Shown: in pieces, positions 9,017 through 17,982 of the stretch
How the letters are laid out: each line of letters starts with the position of its first letter
Position numbering within the stretch: position 1 is the first letter of the stretch
Assembly (NCBI GenBank): GCA_965221585.1
Contig: OZ244898.1
Coordinates: 62,001-126,000, forward strand
Length of the DNA: 64,000 nt
Reading direction: 5' to 3'
DNA from: VXYK01 sp965221585
Lineage (GTDB): Bacteria; Actinomycetota; Acidimicrobiia; Acidimicrobiales; Aldehydirespiratoraceae
The notes under the pieces: generated by a model
Seen by the model: only the letters and a program-made list of their open reading frames with translations
Database searches by the model: none
What the model was told of the DNA's origin: nothing
Made by a program: the position numbers and the translations under genes

Positions 9017-11386
9017 GTGGACCAGTTGGTAGACCTCGCTTGGCTTATCGTCGCATTCCCACTCGCCGGGTTCGGGTTGATCCTGCTGTTCGGACGCCGA
9101 CTCGGCGAACCCGCCGCGGGTTGGCTGGGAACCGGCGCAATGGCAGGTTCCTTCGTTGCGTCGGTGCTCGTGTTCGTGGGTTTGAGCGACCGCCCTGAAG
9201 GCGACCGTCGACACGTTCAGACGCTGTTCGAATGGGTCCCGGCAGGTGACTTCTCGGTCGACGTGGGTTTTCTAGTCGACCCGCTGTCGGTGACGATGAC
9301 CCTGTTCATCACCGGTGTGGGCGCGCTGATCCACCTCTACTCGATCGGCTACATGCACGGAGACCCCGACTTCTCGAAGTTCTTCGTGTACCTGAACCTG
9401 TTCGCCTTCTCGATGTTGATGCTGGTGCTCGGTGACAACATGCTGCTGACCTTCCTGGGCTGGGAGGGCGTGGGGGTCTGCTCCTACTTCCTGATCTCGT
9501 TCTGGTTCACCGACGAGTACAACGCATCAGCGGGCAAGAAGGCCTTCGTGACGAACCGCATCGGGGACTGGGGATTCATGGTCGCCATGTTCGTCACCTT
9601 CACGACGCTGGGGTCTATCCAGTACGTCGAGGTGTTCGACAGGGCCGGAGAGTTGACGCAAACGACCGCCACCGCGATCACCGTGCTGTTGCTCGTCGGC
9701 GCCGCGGGCAAGTCGGCGCAGATCCCCCTCTACGTCTGGCTGCCCGATGCCATGGCCGGCCCCACACCGGTGTCTGCGTTGATCCACGCGGCGACGATGG
9801 TCACCTCCGGTGTGTACCTGCTCACAAGGGTCAACCCGATAATCGCCGAGTCGGCGGCGTGGGCTCCTTCGCTGATCGCCTGGGTCGGTGCCATCACCGC
9901 CCTGTTGGCGGCGACCATCGCGGTAGCACAGAACGACATCAAGAAGGTCCTGGCGTATTCGACCATCAGTCAGCTCGGCTACATGTTCCTGGCTGTCGGT
10001 TCTGGAGCGTATGTGGCCGCGATCTTCCATATGATCACGCACGCCTTCTTCAAGGCGCTGCTGTTCCTGGGGTCGGGATCGGTGATCCACGGCATGGACA
10101 ACGACCAGGACATGCGCCATTACGGCGGACTTCGCAAGCTGATGCCTATCACCTCGGCGACCTTCATAGTCGGTTGGCTGGCAATCGCAGGTGTGCCACC
10201 GTTCTCGGGATTCTGGTCCAAGGACGAGATTCTGGCGTTCGCTTGGGAGGAGAACGTGCTGCTGTGGCTCATCGGCCTGATCACCGCGGTCCTGACGGCC
10301 TTCTACATGAGCCGTCAGGTCTTCATGACCTTCTTCGGCCGCTACCGATTCGCCGATGTCCGGCCAGAGGAGATCTCTGAGGCTTGGTCGAGGAACGTCA
10401 GCAACGCTTCGGTCGCCGTCGAAGAGGCCGAAGCCCAGCTCGGTTCGGCTACCGAGGCCGTTGCCAAGGCCAATGAGAAGCTCGAGACGGCTGAGGAGAA
10501 ACTCGTCGCCCGCAACGCCGAGATGGTAGAGGCGGATCCTGCAGACGAAAAGGCCGCCACGAAAGCGACTAAGAACCTCGAACGAGCCGGTGGTGCAGTC
10601 GAGAAGGCGCAGGCAGAGGTCGCTGCGGCTGTCGAAGCGCACGCCGAGGCTCAGCGGACGGTTCTCGCCACGCAGACCCAGCACGAGCAGGTGCTGACCG
10701 CGGCTGCAGCGCCGCGAGCCGAAGCTTCGATCTTCGATGAACCCGATACAGGCGGGCTCGACCCAGCGGACCTTTCCGAAGCGGTGAGCTCCCGCCGCGA
10801 ATACCATCCTCACGAATCTGGATGGTTGATGACCCTGCCGCTGGTCGTGCTGGCCGCGGGTGCAGTGGTTGCAGGGGTGATGAACCTTCCGTTCAGCAAA
10901 GACCTTCACTTCCTCGGCCACTGGCTCGAACCGTCGCTCTACCACAACGAGGCGCACCTGACTTCCGGCGCCGCCGCGAAATGGGCGCTGGCCATCGTCG
11001 CCGTGATCGGCGGCGCGGTGGGAATCGCCGCCGCAGTCCGGGTCTACCTGCGCGGCTTTGCTGCCGCCGGGCGCAGCCGGAGCCGTGACAGCGGTGCTGT
11101 CGACTGGGCTAGGCGCATTGAGTTGCCGTTGTTCGCCCGCGGCTGGTTCATCGACGAGTCGATCACCAAGTTCATGGGCGGACCGGGCCGCAAGAGCTTC
11201 GACGCGCTCGTGGCGTTCGACACGACGGTGGTCGACGGCACGGTCAACGGCATCGGCCGCTGGGTCCGCCATGGCGGCAACCTCCTGCGTCGGGTCCAGA
11301 GCGGGTTCGTCCGCTTCTACGCGCTGATGGTTGCGATCGGTGCGGTGGCGCTGTTGGCCTGGTTCCTGACGAGAGCGAGCTGGTGA
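9017..11386 (+). CDS. nuoL: NuoL with a large coiled-coil insertion (first cluster)
   Basis: 789 residues against roughly 610-650 for common NuoL; GTG start one base after the nuoK stop. NuoL is the distal antiporter-like proton channel. The normal core is present, with WEGVGVCSY, WLPDAMAGPTPVSALIHAATMV and conserved membrane Lys/Glu/His residues. After the helix ending MSRQVFMTFFGRYR, about 140 residues (454-595, bases 10376-10801) are inserted. The first hundred are Ala/Glu/Lys-rich heptad-like sequence (EEAEAQLGSATEAVAKANEK and so on), read as a long coiled coil, followed by a short Asp/Gly/Pro stretch. The membrane core resumes at HPHESGWLMTLP. The second NuoL has only a short His-rich loop here. 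Confidence 0.95.
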   Translation: MDQLVDLAWLIVAFPLAGFGLILLFGRRLGEPAAGWLGTGAMAGSFVASVLVFVGLSDRPEGDRRHVQTLFEWVPAGDFSVDVGFLVDPLSVTMTLFITGVGALIHLYSIGYMHGDPDFSKFFVYLNLFAFSMLMLVLGDNMLLTFLGWEGVGVCSYFLISFWFTDEYNASAGKKAFVTNRIGDWGFMVAMFVTFTTLGSIQYVEVFDRAGELTQTTATAITVLLLVGAAGKSAQIPLYVWLPDAMAGPTPVSALIHAATMVTSGVYLLTRVNPIIAESAAWAPSLIAWVGAITALLAATIAVAQNDIKKVLAYSTISQLGYMFLAVGSGAYVAAIFHMITHAFFKALLFLGSGSVIHGMDNDQDMRHYGGLRKLMPITSATFIVGWLAIAGVPPFSGFWSKDEILAFAWEENVLLWLIGLITAVLTAFYMSRQVFMTFFGRYRFADVRPEEISEAWSRNVSNASVAVEEAEAQLGSATEAVAKANEKLETAEEKLVARNAEMVEADPADEKAATKATKNLERAGGAVEKAQAEVAAAVEAHAEAQRTVLATQTQHEQVLTAAAAPRAEASIFDEPDTGGLDPADLSEAVSSRREYHPHESGWLMTLPLVVLAAGAVVAGVMNLPFSKDLHFLGHWLEPSLYHNEAHLTSGAAAKWALAIVAVIGGAVGIAAAVRVYLRGFAAAGRSRSRDSGAVDWARRIELPLFARGWFIDESITKFMGGPGRKSFDALVAFDTTVVDGTVNGIGRWVRHGGNLLRRVQSGFVRFYALMVAIGAVALLAWFLTRASW

Positions 11387-12990
11387 TGGGGTCTGTCGTC
11401 GCCAGCGTGTTCGCTGCTTCGGCGGGATCTTCCGCCACGTTCCCGGTGCTCAGCGCGCTGGTCCTCACCCCGGTGATCGGCGCTCTGGTGCTGGTGCTGC
11501 TGCCCAACAACCGTCCCGAGCATTTCAAACAGGTCGCCTTCCTGTTCAGCGCCTCGGTCGGTGCCATGTCGGTGTGGGTGCTCAGCGATTTCAGCACGGG
11601 CGCAGCCGCCGAGTTCCAGTTGACCGACCACCACACCTGGATCGAGAGCCTGGGGATCTCCTGGTCGCTGGGAGTCGACGGGATCTCCCTGTGGCTGGTG
11701 GTGTTGACCGGGTTGATCTTCCCGCTGACCATCGTCGGCGTCGACGCTGAACACGGTCCCAAGGCGTACTACTCGTGGCTGCTGATCCTGGAGGCCGGCT
11801 GCATGGGGGTCTTCCTGGCGCTCGACCTCTTCGCCTTCTTCGTCTTCTTCGAGATCGTGTTGGTACCGATGTACTTCCTCATCGGAAGGTGGGGTCACGG
11901 CGAGCGTGCCTATGCCGCCACCAAGTTCTTCATCTTCACGATGTTCGGATCGGCACTGATGCTGGTGGGGATCCTGTCGTTGGCGTTCCTCAACCAGGCA
12001 GAGACCGGTGTGCTCACGTTCGATCTGGTGGAACTGGCGAACTCCCAGTCGATTGCCACGACAACCGCACGCTGGATCTTCCTGTCGTTCGCATTGGCGT
12101 TCGCAGTGAAGGTCCCTCTGTTCCCGTTCCACACCTGGTTGCCGGACGCTCACACCAACGCCCCGACCGCCGGTTCGGTGATCCTGGCCGCGGTGATGCT
12201 GAAGCTCGGGACCTACGGTTTTCTGCGGTTCGGCATCTACCTCTTCCCCGAAGCGGCGGTGTGGTTCGCTCCGGCGCTGGTCGCCCTGGGCACCATCGGC
12301 ATCATCTACGGTGCCGTGGCCGCGACCATGCAGCGCGACCTGAAACGCCTGGTCGCCTATTCGTCGGTGGCCCACCTCGGGTTCATCATGATCGGTTCGT
12401 TCGCCTTGAACACCGAGGGCCTTGTCGGTGGCCTGTTGCAGATGGTCAACCACGGCCTGTCGACGGGAGCGCTGTTCCTGCTGGTGGCGATGGTCTACGA
12501 CCGACGCCACACGCGCATGATCTCGGAACTGGGAGGGCTTCAGAAACCGGCGCCGATACTGGCCGGAGTCTTCATTCTGGTGACCCTGTCATCGCTGGGC
12601 CTTCCGGGACTCAACGGTTTCGTCGGCGAGTTCCTGACCCTGATCGGCGCTTACGCGGCACACCGGTGGTGGGCGGTCGTCGCTGCCAGCGGAGTGATCA
12701 TCGCGGCCCTCTATCTTCTCTGGGCCTACCAGCGGGTGTTCCACGGGCCGGCGGAGGGGCCCAACGCGGAGATCAGCGATCTGAAGTTGCGTGAAGGGCT
12801 GTTGCTGGTGCCGTTCGTGGTCGGCATCGTCTTCATGGGCGTTTATCCGAAGCCGGTCATCGACCGGATGGAGCCGGCTGTTGATGCGCTAATCGAGCAT
12901 GTCGAGTTTCATGTCCCGGGTTTCTCCGAACCGGTGGCGGACGTGATTGTGTTTGACGACAACGGCGGTACGAGCGGGGACGGTCACTGA
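11383..12990 (+). CDS. nuoM: NuoM, complex I antiporter-like subunit (first cluster)
   Basis: 535 residues, about 14 membrane helices, ATG overlapping the nuoL stop. Antiporter-like proton channel between NuoN and NuoL. The family motif FPFHTWLPDAHTNAPTAGS and the surrounding Lys residues are intact, as is FFEIVLVPMYFLIG with its conserved Glu. The stop overlaps the nuoN start (TGATG). Confidence 0.96.
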   Translation: MMGSVVASVFAASAGSSATFPVLSALVLTPVIGALVLVLLPNNRPEHFKQVAFLFSASVGAMSVWVLSDFSTGAAAEFQLTDHHTWIESLGISWSLGVDGISLWLVVLTGLIFPLTIVGVDAEHGPKAYYSWLLILEAGCMGVFLALDLFAFFVFFEIVLVPMYFLIGRWGHGERAYAATKFFIFTMFGSALMLVGILSLAFLNQAETGVLTFDLVELANSQSIATTTARWIFLSFALAFAVKVPLFPFHTWLPDAHTNAPTAGSVILAAVMLKLGTYGFLRFGIYLFPEAAVWFAPALVALGTIGIIYGAVAATMQRDLKRLVAYSSVAHLGFIMIGSFALNTEGLVGGLLQMVNHGLSTGALFLLVAMVYDRRHTRMISELGGLQKPAPILAGVFILVTLSSLGLPGLNGFVGEFLTLIGAYAAHRWWAVVAASGVIIAALYLLWAYQRVFHGPAEGPNAEISDLKLREGLLLVPFVVGIVFMGVYPKPVIDRMEPAVDALIEHVEFHVPGFSEPVADVIVFDDNGGTSGDGH

Positions 12991-14705
12991 TGCGCGCTCA
13001 GACAGTCGCCCAGGTCCCCTTCGAGGTGACGCCCCCGCAGTATTCGCTGGCCGGGCTGAGCCCGCTGATCGTGCTGGCGGCAGGGGCGTTGGTGCTCATC
13101 ATGTTCCGCTCGATCATGAAACGGTTGCCGGCCTCTGTGGAGCGAACGGCGACGATAGCGGTCGGCCCGGTCGCGGTTGCGGCCGCCTGGGTCGTGGCTG
13201 GCCTGGTCGGCAACGAGATGCCTCTGGCAGGCCTGCGCGCCGACATCGGAGCGCCGGTGTTCGTGTTGCTCGGTGCGGTGGTACTGGTGGTTGCGTGCCT
13301 CTTCGTAGCCACCATGCGCGTCAGGTTCGACGCGATCTTCACATCCGCCACTGCCCTGGTGGCGTTGGCTGCAATCGTCGAGTTGTGGAACGACCATCTG
13401 CGAGTGGCGGGGCCGGTGGGAGCCATCGGCGACCAGTTCTCCTTCGACGGGTTCACCCTGGTGGTCGCAGGGGTGATCGTGTCGGCTGTGGCGCTGTGCG
13501 CGCTGCTGCTTGACGACTACCTGCGTCGTGAGGGCATCGACGGCCCCGAAGTGTATGTGCTGATGATGCTGTCGGCCGCTGGTGGCGTGGTGATGGCCGG
13601 TGCCGGCGACCTGATCGTGTTGTTCCTCGGTCTGGAGACGCTGTCGATCCCGGTGTATGTCATGGCCGCCTCGCATGTTCGTCGCAGCGAATCACTGGAA
13701 GCAGGTTTGAAGTACTTCGTTCTCGGGGCATTCTCGTCGGCCTTCCTGCTCTACGGAATGGCGTTCGTCTACGGCGCTACCGGGTCATTGAACCTCAGCG
13801 AGATCGGGGTCTACCTCGGGTCGGTCGTGATTCTCGACGACGTGATGCTGTTGGCCGGTCTGGCGATGCTGCTGGTCGGACTCGGGTTCAAGGTCGCCGC
13901 CGTTCCGTTCCACGCCTGGACGCCCGACGTGTACCAGGGCTCACCGACTCCGGTCGTGGCGTTCATGGCCTCTGCGGTCAAGGTTGCGGCCTTCGCAGCG
14001 CTGGTGCGTGTGTTCGTAGTGACGTTTCCCCAGTACCGGCTTGACTGGCAGCCGGCGGTCCTCGCGTTGGCGGTGCTGACGCTGCTGGTTGGAGCGGTGC
14101 TGGCGATCGTGCAGCGTGACGCCAAACGCATGCTGGCCTACTCCTCGATCTCCCACGCCGGGTTCATCCTGGTGGGGCTGCACGCGGCCACCCATCGGGG
14201 TACAGCGGCGGTGGTCTTCTACCTGGCGGCCTACGCCTTCATGGTGATCGGCACCTTCGGTGCCCTCACGGTCGTTTCCGGCTCGGGCGACCGCAAGACC
14301 AGCCTCGACGACCTCAATGGTCTGGGTACTCGCCGTCCGGTGTTGGCGCTTGTTCTGACGATCTTCCTGCTGGCCCAGGCGGGCGTGCCGCTGACCACCG
14401 GATTCGTGGCGAAGTTCGAGATCATCGGCGCGGCGGTCGAAGCACGGTCCTTCTGGCTGGCGGTGACGGCCATGGTTTCGGCCGTGGTTTCCGCGTTCCT
14501 GTACCTGCGCATCGTGCTCTCCGTGTATCTGGGCTCGTCCGCCGCCGACGCTGAAGCATCCGACGATACGCCTTTGGAGCGAGTCCACCCGGCGGCCGGC
14601 CTGGCGATCGGAATCGCTCTGGCAGTCACGGTCGGTTTCGGCCTCTTCCCAGGTCCCATCGACAAGTTGGCCCTAGAAGCCATCCCCGTCCTGTTCGCCA
14701 TCTGA
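12990..14705 (+). CDS. nuoN: NuoN, complex I antiporter-like subunit (first cluster)
   Basis: 571 residues, about 14 membrane helices; last gene of the first cluster. The third antiporter-like channel, closest to NuoK. The motif PFHAWTPDVYQGSPTPV and the Lys-bearing helix (QRDAKRMLAYSSISHAGF) are conserved. It is followed by 79 bases with a short hairpin, then by an unrelated gene on the same strand. Confidence 0.96.
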   Translation: MRAQTVAQVPFEVTPPQYSLAGLSPLIVLAAGALVLIMFRSIMKRLPASVERTATIAVGPVAVAAAWVVAGLVGNEMPLAGLRADIGAPVFVLLGAVVLVVACLFVATMRVRFDAIFTSATALVALAAIVELWNDHLRVAGPVGAIGDQFSFDGFTLVVAGVIVSAVALCALLLDDYLRREGIDGPEVYVLMMLSAAGGVVMAGAGDLIVLFLGLETLSIPVYVMAASHVRRSESLEAGLKYFVLGAFSSAFLLYGMAFVYGATGSLNLSEIGVYLGSVVILDDVMLLAGLAMLLVGLGFKVAAVPFHAWTPDVYQGSPTPVVAFMASAVKVAAFAALVRVFVVTFPQYRLDWQPAVLALAVLTLLVGAVLAIVQRDAKRMLAYSSISHAGFILVGLHAATHRGTAAVVFYLAAYAFMVIGTFGALTVVSGSGDRKTSLDDLNGLGTRRPVLALVLTIFLLAQAGVPLTTGFVAKFEIIGAAVEARSFWLAVTAMVSAVVSAFLYLRIVLSVYLGSSAADAEASDDTPLERVHPAAGLAIGIALAVTVGFGLFPGPIDKLALEAIPVLFAI

Positions 14706-14724
14706 TCAGACCACTGGGTTGGGT

Positions 14725-14740
14725 GATCCTGGCAAGGATC
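14725..14740 (+). terminator. Short hairpin after the first nuo cluster
   Basis: GATCCT-GGCA-AGGATC forms a six-pair stem with a four-base loop 20 bases after the nuoN stop, followed by GGGGATTTTG. It could be a weak terminator of the first cluster or a processing signal; the T-run is short. Confidence 0.35.
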
Positions 14741-14784
14741 GGGGATTTTGCAGCGGGATGGGGAAAAGTGTTGTACTACACGGC

Positions 14785-15870
14785 GTGACAGACATCCCTG
14801 CTTCTCTATCCGCGTTGACCCCCGAGTGGGTCAACGAACGGCTCGCCGCCGGTGGGCATGACTCCGAGGTCACAGGCATCGAGGTGCGCCCCTTGGAGGG
14901 GTTCTCGGGGATCATGGGCGAGGTCGCGAACGTCGATCTGACCTACGCAGGTGACAGCGACCTGCCCAATACCCTCTTCGGGAAGTGCCCCCGTGACGAC
15001 GAGACGGCCCGCCAGTACAACAAGGTGATGAATGCCTACAGACGTGAGCACGGGTTCTACCGGGACCTCTACGACCGGGTGCCGATGACGATAGCCCGGT
15101 CGTTCGTCAACGAATATGACGACGAGTCCGGCCGGGCCGTTCTGCTACTCGAAAAAATCGAAGGCACTGCCGGCGACATCCTGGCGGGTCCCGACATCGA
15201 AATGTTCGATCATCTGGTTCACCAACTCGGCGCCATGCACGGCCAGTACTGGCACAGCGATGCCTTCGCCTCACGTGACTGGTGTATCGACTGGAGCGCG
15301 CCGTCGTTGCGCTTGGGAATTCCGATCCTCCGCGGAGGCTGGCCGGAGATGCGCAAGATCTGGCCCGACATGGCACCAGTCGAGATACTCGATTTCTTCG
15401 AAAGAACCTGGGTATACGACACCGAGGCATGGCTCGACCGCATCGCTGAACGCCCCTGGACGATGGTGCACGGTGACTACGAGTTCGACAACATCTTCTT
15501 CGCAGCCGATGGTCCCGTGATCCTAGACTGGCAGACCACTATCAAGAGCTTTCCGGGCGGTGATCTGGCCTGGTTCCTCGGAGTAGGAGCCACCGATGAG
15601 TCCGTCGCCGAAGAAGATGCGCTGCTCAACACCTACCGATCCGCATTAGCAGCCGCGGGAGGGCCTGACTGGTCAAAAGAGGAGTTGCTCGACGATGCAG
15701 CCGCCAGCCTCCAGTTCCACTGCACTGGTGCCGCAACAGCTATGCACGGTGTTATCGCCGGAGGTGGGAAACCGGAACACCGCAGCTACCAGCGGTTTGA
15801 AAAAATGGTCGAAGGAATGATGGGCTGCGCGGTCCGCTGGAACGTGCTGGACCGGGTGTCAGAGGACTGA
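14785..15870 (+). CDS. Phosphotransferase (aminoglycoside/ecdysteroid-kinase-like fold)
   Basis: 361 residues from GTG 14785, which begins VTDIPASLSALTPEW, a start typical of this family; an ATG at 14758 would add nine residues. Protein-kinase-like fold: the catalytic loop is HGDYEFDN (His-Gly-Asp, Asn) and the metal-binding Asp is in ILDWQ. Members phosphorylate small molecules, but the substrate cannot be read from sequence. It lies between the two complex I clusters, and a paralogue lies at 61432-62535. TGTACT (14772-14777) sits seven bases before the GTG and may be its own -10 box. Confidence 0.8.
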   Translation: MTDIPASLSALTPEWVNERLAAGGHDSEVTGIEVRPLEGFSGIMGEVANVDLTYAGDSDLPNTLFGKCPRDDETARQYNKVMNAYRREHGFYRDLYDRVPMTIARSFVNEYDDESGRAVLLLEKIEGTAGDILAGPDIEMFDHLVHQLGAMHGQYWHSDAFASRDWCIDWSAPSLRLGIPILRGGWPEMRKIWPDMAPVEILDFFERTWVYDTEAWLDRIAERPWTMVHGDYEFDNIFFAADGPVILDWQTTIKSFPGGDLAWFLGVGATDESVAEEDALLNTYRSALAAAGGPDWSKEELLDDAAASLQFHCTGAATAMHGVIAGGGKPEHRSYQRFEKMVEGMMGCAVRWNVLDRVSED

Positions 15871-15919
15871 CGGACCTCAGGATTAGGACGAATCCAGCCA
15901 CACCAGCAAGACTCGGCTC

Positions 15920-17065
15920 ATGCCTCTGAGCCGCGCAGACGACTACCTGATCCATCAATATCCCGAGCCGATCGACACAGTATTCACCGGCGATCGCCAC
16001 TTCTACGATCGCTACTACTTCAACATGCATGCCTCCGACGACACGTTGTTCGCGGTGATGGGCATGGGTCAATACCCCAACCTCGGAGTCACCGACGCCT
16101 TCGTCAGCGTGAACCACCAGGGTCAACAGACCACAGTGCGCGCCTCTCGGGAACTCGGTTCGGACCGGCTCAACACCACGGTCGGCCCGATCCGGGTTGA
16201 AGTGATCGAAGGGCTCCGCTCCTTGCGGGTCGTCTGCGAGCCCAACGAATGGGGATTGGCGCTCGATGTGACCTTTCGGGGCACCACAGAAGCTCTCGCA
16301 GAACCCAAGAGCTGGACCAGGGTCGGCACCCGCGTCACCCAGGAGACGTACCGGCTGGCACAGGTCGGCTCCTACGAGGGTTTCATCGAGATCGACGGCC
16401 AACGCTACGAAGTCACCCCCGACCGTTGGGGAGGGGCGAGGGACCACAGCTGGGGGGTGCGTCACGGCATCGGAGAACCAGAACCCAGAGGCATTCGCTC
16501 AAAGAGGTCGCCGGACATGGCCATGGGCTTCTTCCACAATTGGCTGCCGATCCAGTTCGACGACCACATGGTCAAGATCACCATCGACAACGACCATGCC
16601 GGACGCAGGCTGCTGGAAGAAGCCGTACGCCTATACAACCTGGACGACCCACGAGAACCCGAGCATCTTGGACGCCCCGAGATCGACATCAGCTACCACC
16701 CCGGCACCCGCGAGGTCGCAAGCGCCGAGGTGTGGTTCAGCGGCCCGGGAGCATCAGATCTGCGCATCAGGACCACACCGTTGAAGACGGTCTACCTCAA
16801 GGCGGGATCCGGCTACATGTACGACGGCTACTGGGGTCACGGAGTGTGGCAAGGAGACGACGAGAAGGTCGAAGGAGTGATCACACCGATCGGGGAGCCG
16901 ACCGAACGAATCGACATCTCCTTCCTCAACGAGACGCTGAGTCGTCACGAGACCAACGAAGGGCGTGTCGGCTACGGAATGCACGAGAATCTGATCTCTG
17001 GTTTGTATCTGCCGGACGGCTTCGACAGTCCCGAGGCAATGGCACCAAAAAGCAGCGAATCGTAG
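15920..17065 (+). CDS. Unknown soluble protein, probably beta-rich
   Basis: 381 residues, no signal peptide and no membrane segment. Sequence is rich in Trp, Tyr, Gly and charged residues (for example DRWGGARDHSWGVRHG and YMYDGYWGHGVWQGDD), a pattern seen in lipocalin-like CrtC/AttH-type folds. That likeness is an impression, not a demonstrated homology. It follows the phosphotransferase by 49 bases on the same strand and may be co-transcribed, or start from its own promoter (AAGACT, 15908-15913, six bases before the ATG). No enzymatic motif is recognised. Confidence 0.7.
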   Translation: MPLSRADDYLIHQYPEPIDTVFTGDRHFYDRYYFNMHASDDTLFAVMGMGQYPNLGVTDAFVSVNHQGQQTTVRASRELGSDRLNTTVGPIRVEVIEGLRSLRVVCEPNEWGLALDVTFRGTTEALAEPKSWTRVGTRVTQETYRLAQVGSYEGFIEIDGQRYEVTPDRWGGARDHSWGVRHGIGEPEPRGIRSKRSPDMAMGFFHNWLPIQFDDHMVKITIDNDHAGRRLLEEAVRLYNLDDPREPEHLGRPEIDISYHPGTREVASAEVWFSGPGASDLRIRTTPLKTVYLKAGSGYMYDGYWGHGVWQGDDEKVEGVITPIGEPTERIDISFLNETLSRHETNEGRVGYGMHENLISGLYLPDGFDSPEAMAPKSSES

Positions 17066-17111
17066 CTGTATCGCTGGTGCTCCGGGTGGTCTGTTGGTTC
17101 ACCACGTTCGC

Positions 17112-17117
17112 TAGGCT
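17112..17117 (+). promoter_or_regulatory. -10 box of the second nuo cluster
   Basis: TAGGCT ends eight bases before the nuoA GTG (17126). This leaves no space for a ribosome binding site, so the cluster is probably transcribed as a leaderless message independent of the first cluster. Confidence 0.55.
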
Positions 17118-17125
17118 TAGCGCTC

Positions 17126-17491
17126 GTGTCGGAATTTCTCCGTAGTTATCTCACCGTAGGAATCTTCGGGCTTGTCGGCGTCGCCCTGGTTGCGGCCTTC
17201 CTGGGTCTGGGCCGCATATTCCGGCCCTCGAATCCGACCGCCCAGAAGCTCGCCTCCTACGAGTCCGGCGTCGACCCGACCGGCGACATGTGGTCGCAGG
17301 CCAACATCCGCTACTACGTCTTCGCGCTGCTCTTCGTGATGTTCGACGTCGAGGCGGTCTTCATCTTTCCGTGGGCCATGCGACTCGAGTTCTACAAGAT
17401 GTTCGGGCTCATTGAGATGGCGATCTTCATCTACATCCTGTTGCTGGGGCTGCTCTACGCCTGGCGGAAGGGGATGCTCCGATGGGTTTAG
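17126..17491 (+). CDS. nuoA: NuoA, complex I membrane subunit (second cluster)
   Basis: 121 residues, three membrane helices, first gene of the second cluster. NuoA packs against NuoH and lines the quinone cavity. The conserved loop YESGVDPTGD and FDVEAVFIFPWA with its membrane acidic residues are present. GTG start directly behind a TAGGCT box. The gene overlaps nuoB by 10 bases. Confidence 0.95.
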   Translation: MSEFLRSYLTVGIFGLVGVALVAAFLGLGRIFRPSNPTAQKLASYESGVDPTGDMWSQANIRYYVFALLFVMFDVEAVFIFPWAMRLEFYKMFGLIEMAIFIYILLLGLLYAWRKGMLRWV

Positions 17492-17982
17492 TCGAATCGG
17501 GCAAGGTACCCAAGCCGATGACATCGCTGCTCAACATGAGCCGCAAGTACAGCCTCTGGGCATACCAGTGGGGGCTTGCCTGCTGTGCCATCGAGATGGG
17601 CGCCGCTTTCGGTTCGCCCCGCTACGACGTGATGCGGCTCGGGGTGATCCCCCTGCCGGCAAGCCCGCGCCAGTCCGACCTGCTGATCGTGTCGGGCACG
17701 GTGACCGACAAGATGGCACCGTCCGTGCTGCGTCTCTATGAGCAGATTCCCGAACCCAAGTACGTCATATCGATGGGTTCGTGTGCCAACTGCGGTGGCC
17801 CCTACTGGGACTCCTATTCGGTGACCAAGGGCGTCGACCAGATCATCCCGGTCGACGTTTACGTGCCGGGTTGCCCTCCCCGTCCTGAGGCGTTGCTCGA
17901 AGGCATTGTGCTGCTCCAGGAGCGGATCCAGAACGAAGACATGACGCAGCGCTGGAGGGGTGATCCGATTGTCGTCGAATGA
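17482..17982 (+). CDS. nuoB: NuoB, complex I N2 cluster subunit (second cluster)
   Basis: 166 residues. It holds cluster N2, the last iron-sulfur centre before quinone. The ligands are visible: the tandem Cys in LACCAIEMGA, Cys in GSCANCGG and Cys in VPGCPPRPEA. GGAAGGGG lies upstream of the ATG. The catalytic iron-sulfur centre is intact, so the second enzyme should be redox active even though NuoEFG are missing. Confidence 0.96.
   Translation: MGLVESGKVPKPMTSLLNMSRKYSLWAYQWGLACCAIEMGAAFGSPRYDVMRLGVIPLPASPRQSDLLIVSGTVTDKMAPSVLRLYEQIPEPKYVISMGSCANCGGPYWDSYSVTKGVDQIIPVDVYVPGCPPRPEALLEGIVLLQERIQNEDMTQRWRGDPIVVE

Noticed and set aside
9527..11272. Open frame of 581 codons on the minus strand opposite nuoL
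   Set aside because: It mirrors nuoL codon for codon, has Arg/Gly/His-rich composition and no recognisable domain; a typical antisense frame in GC-rich DNA.
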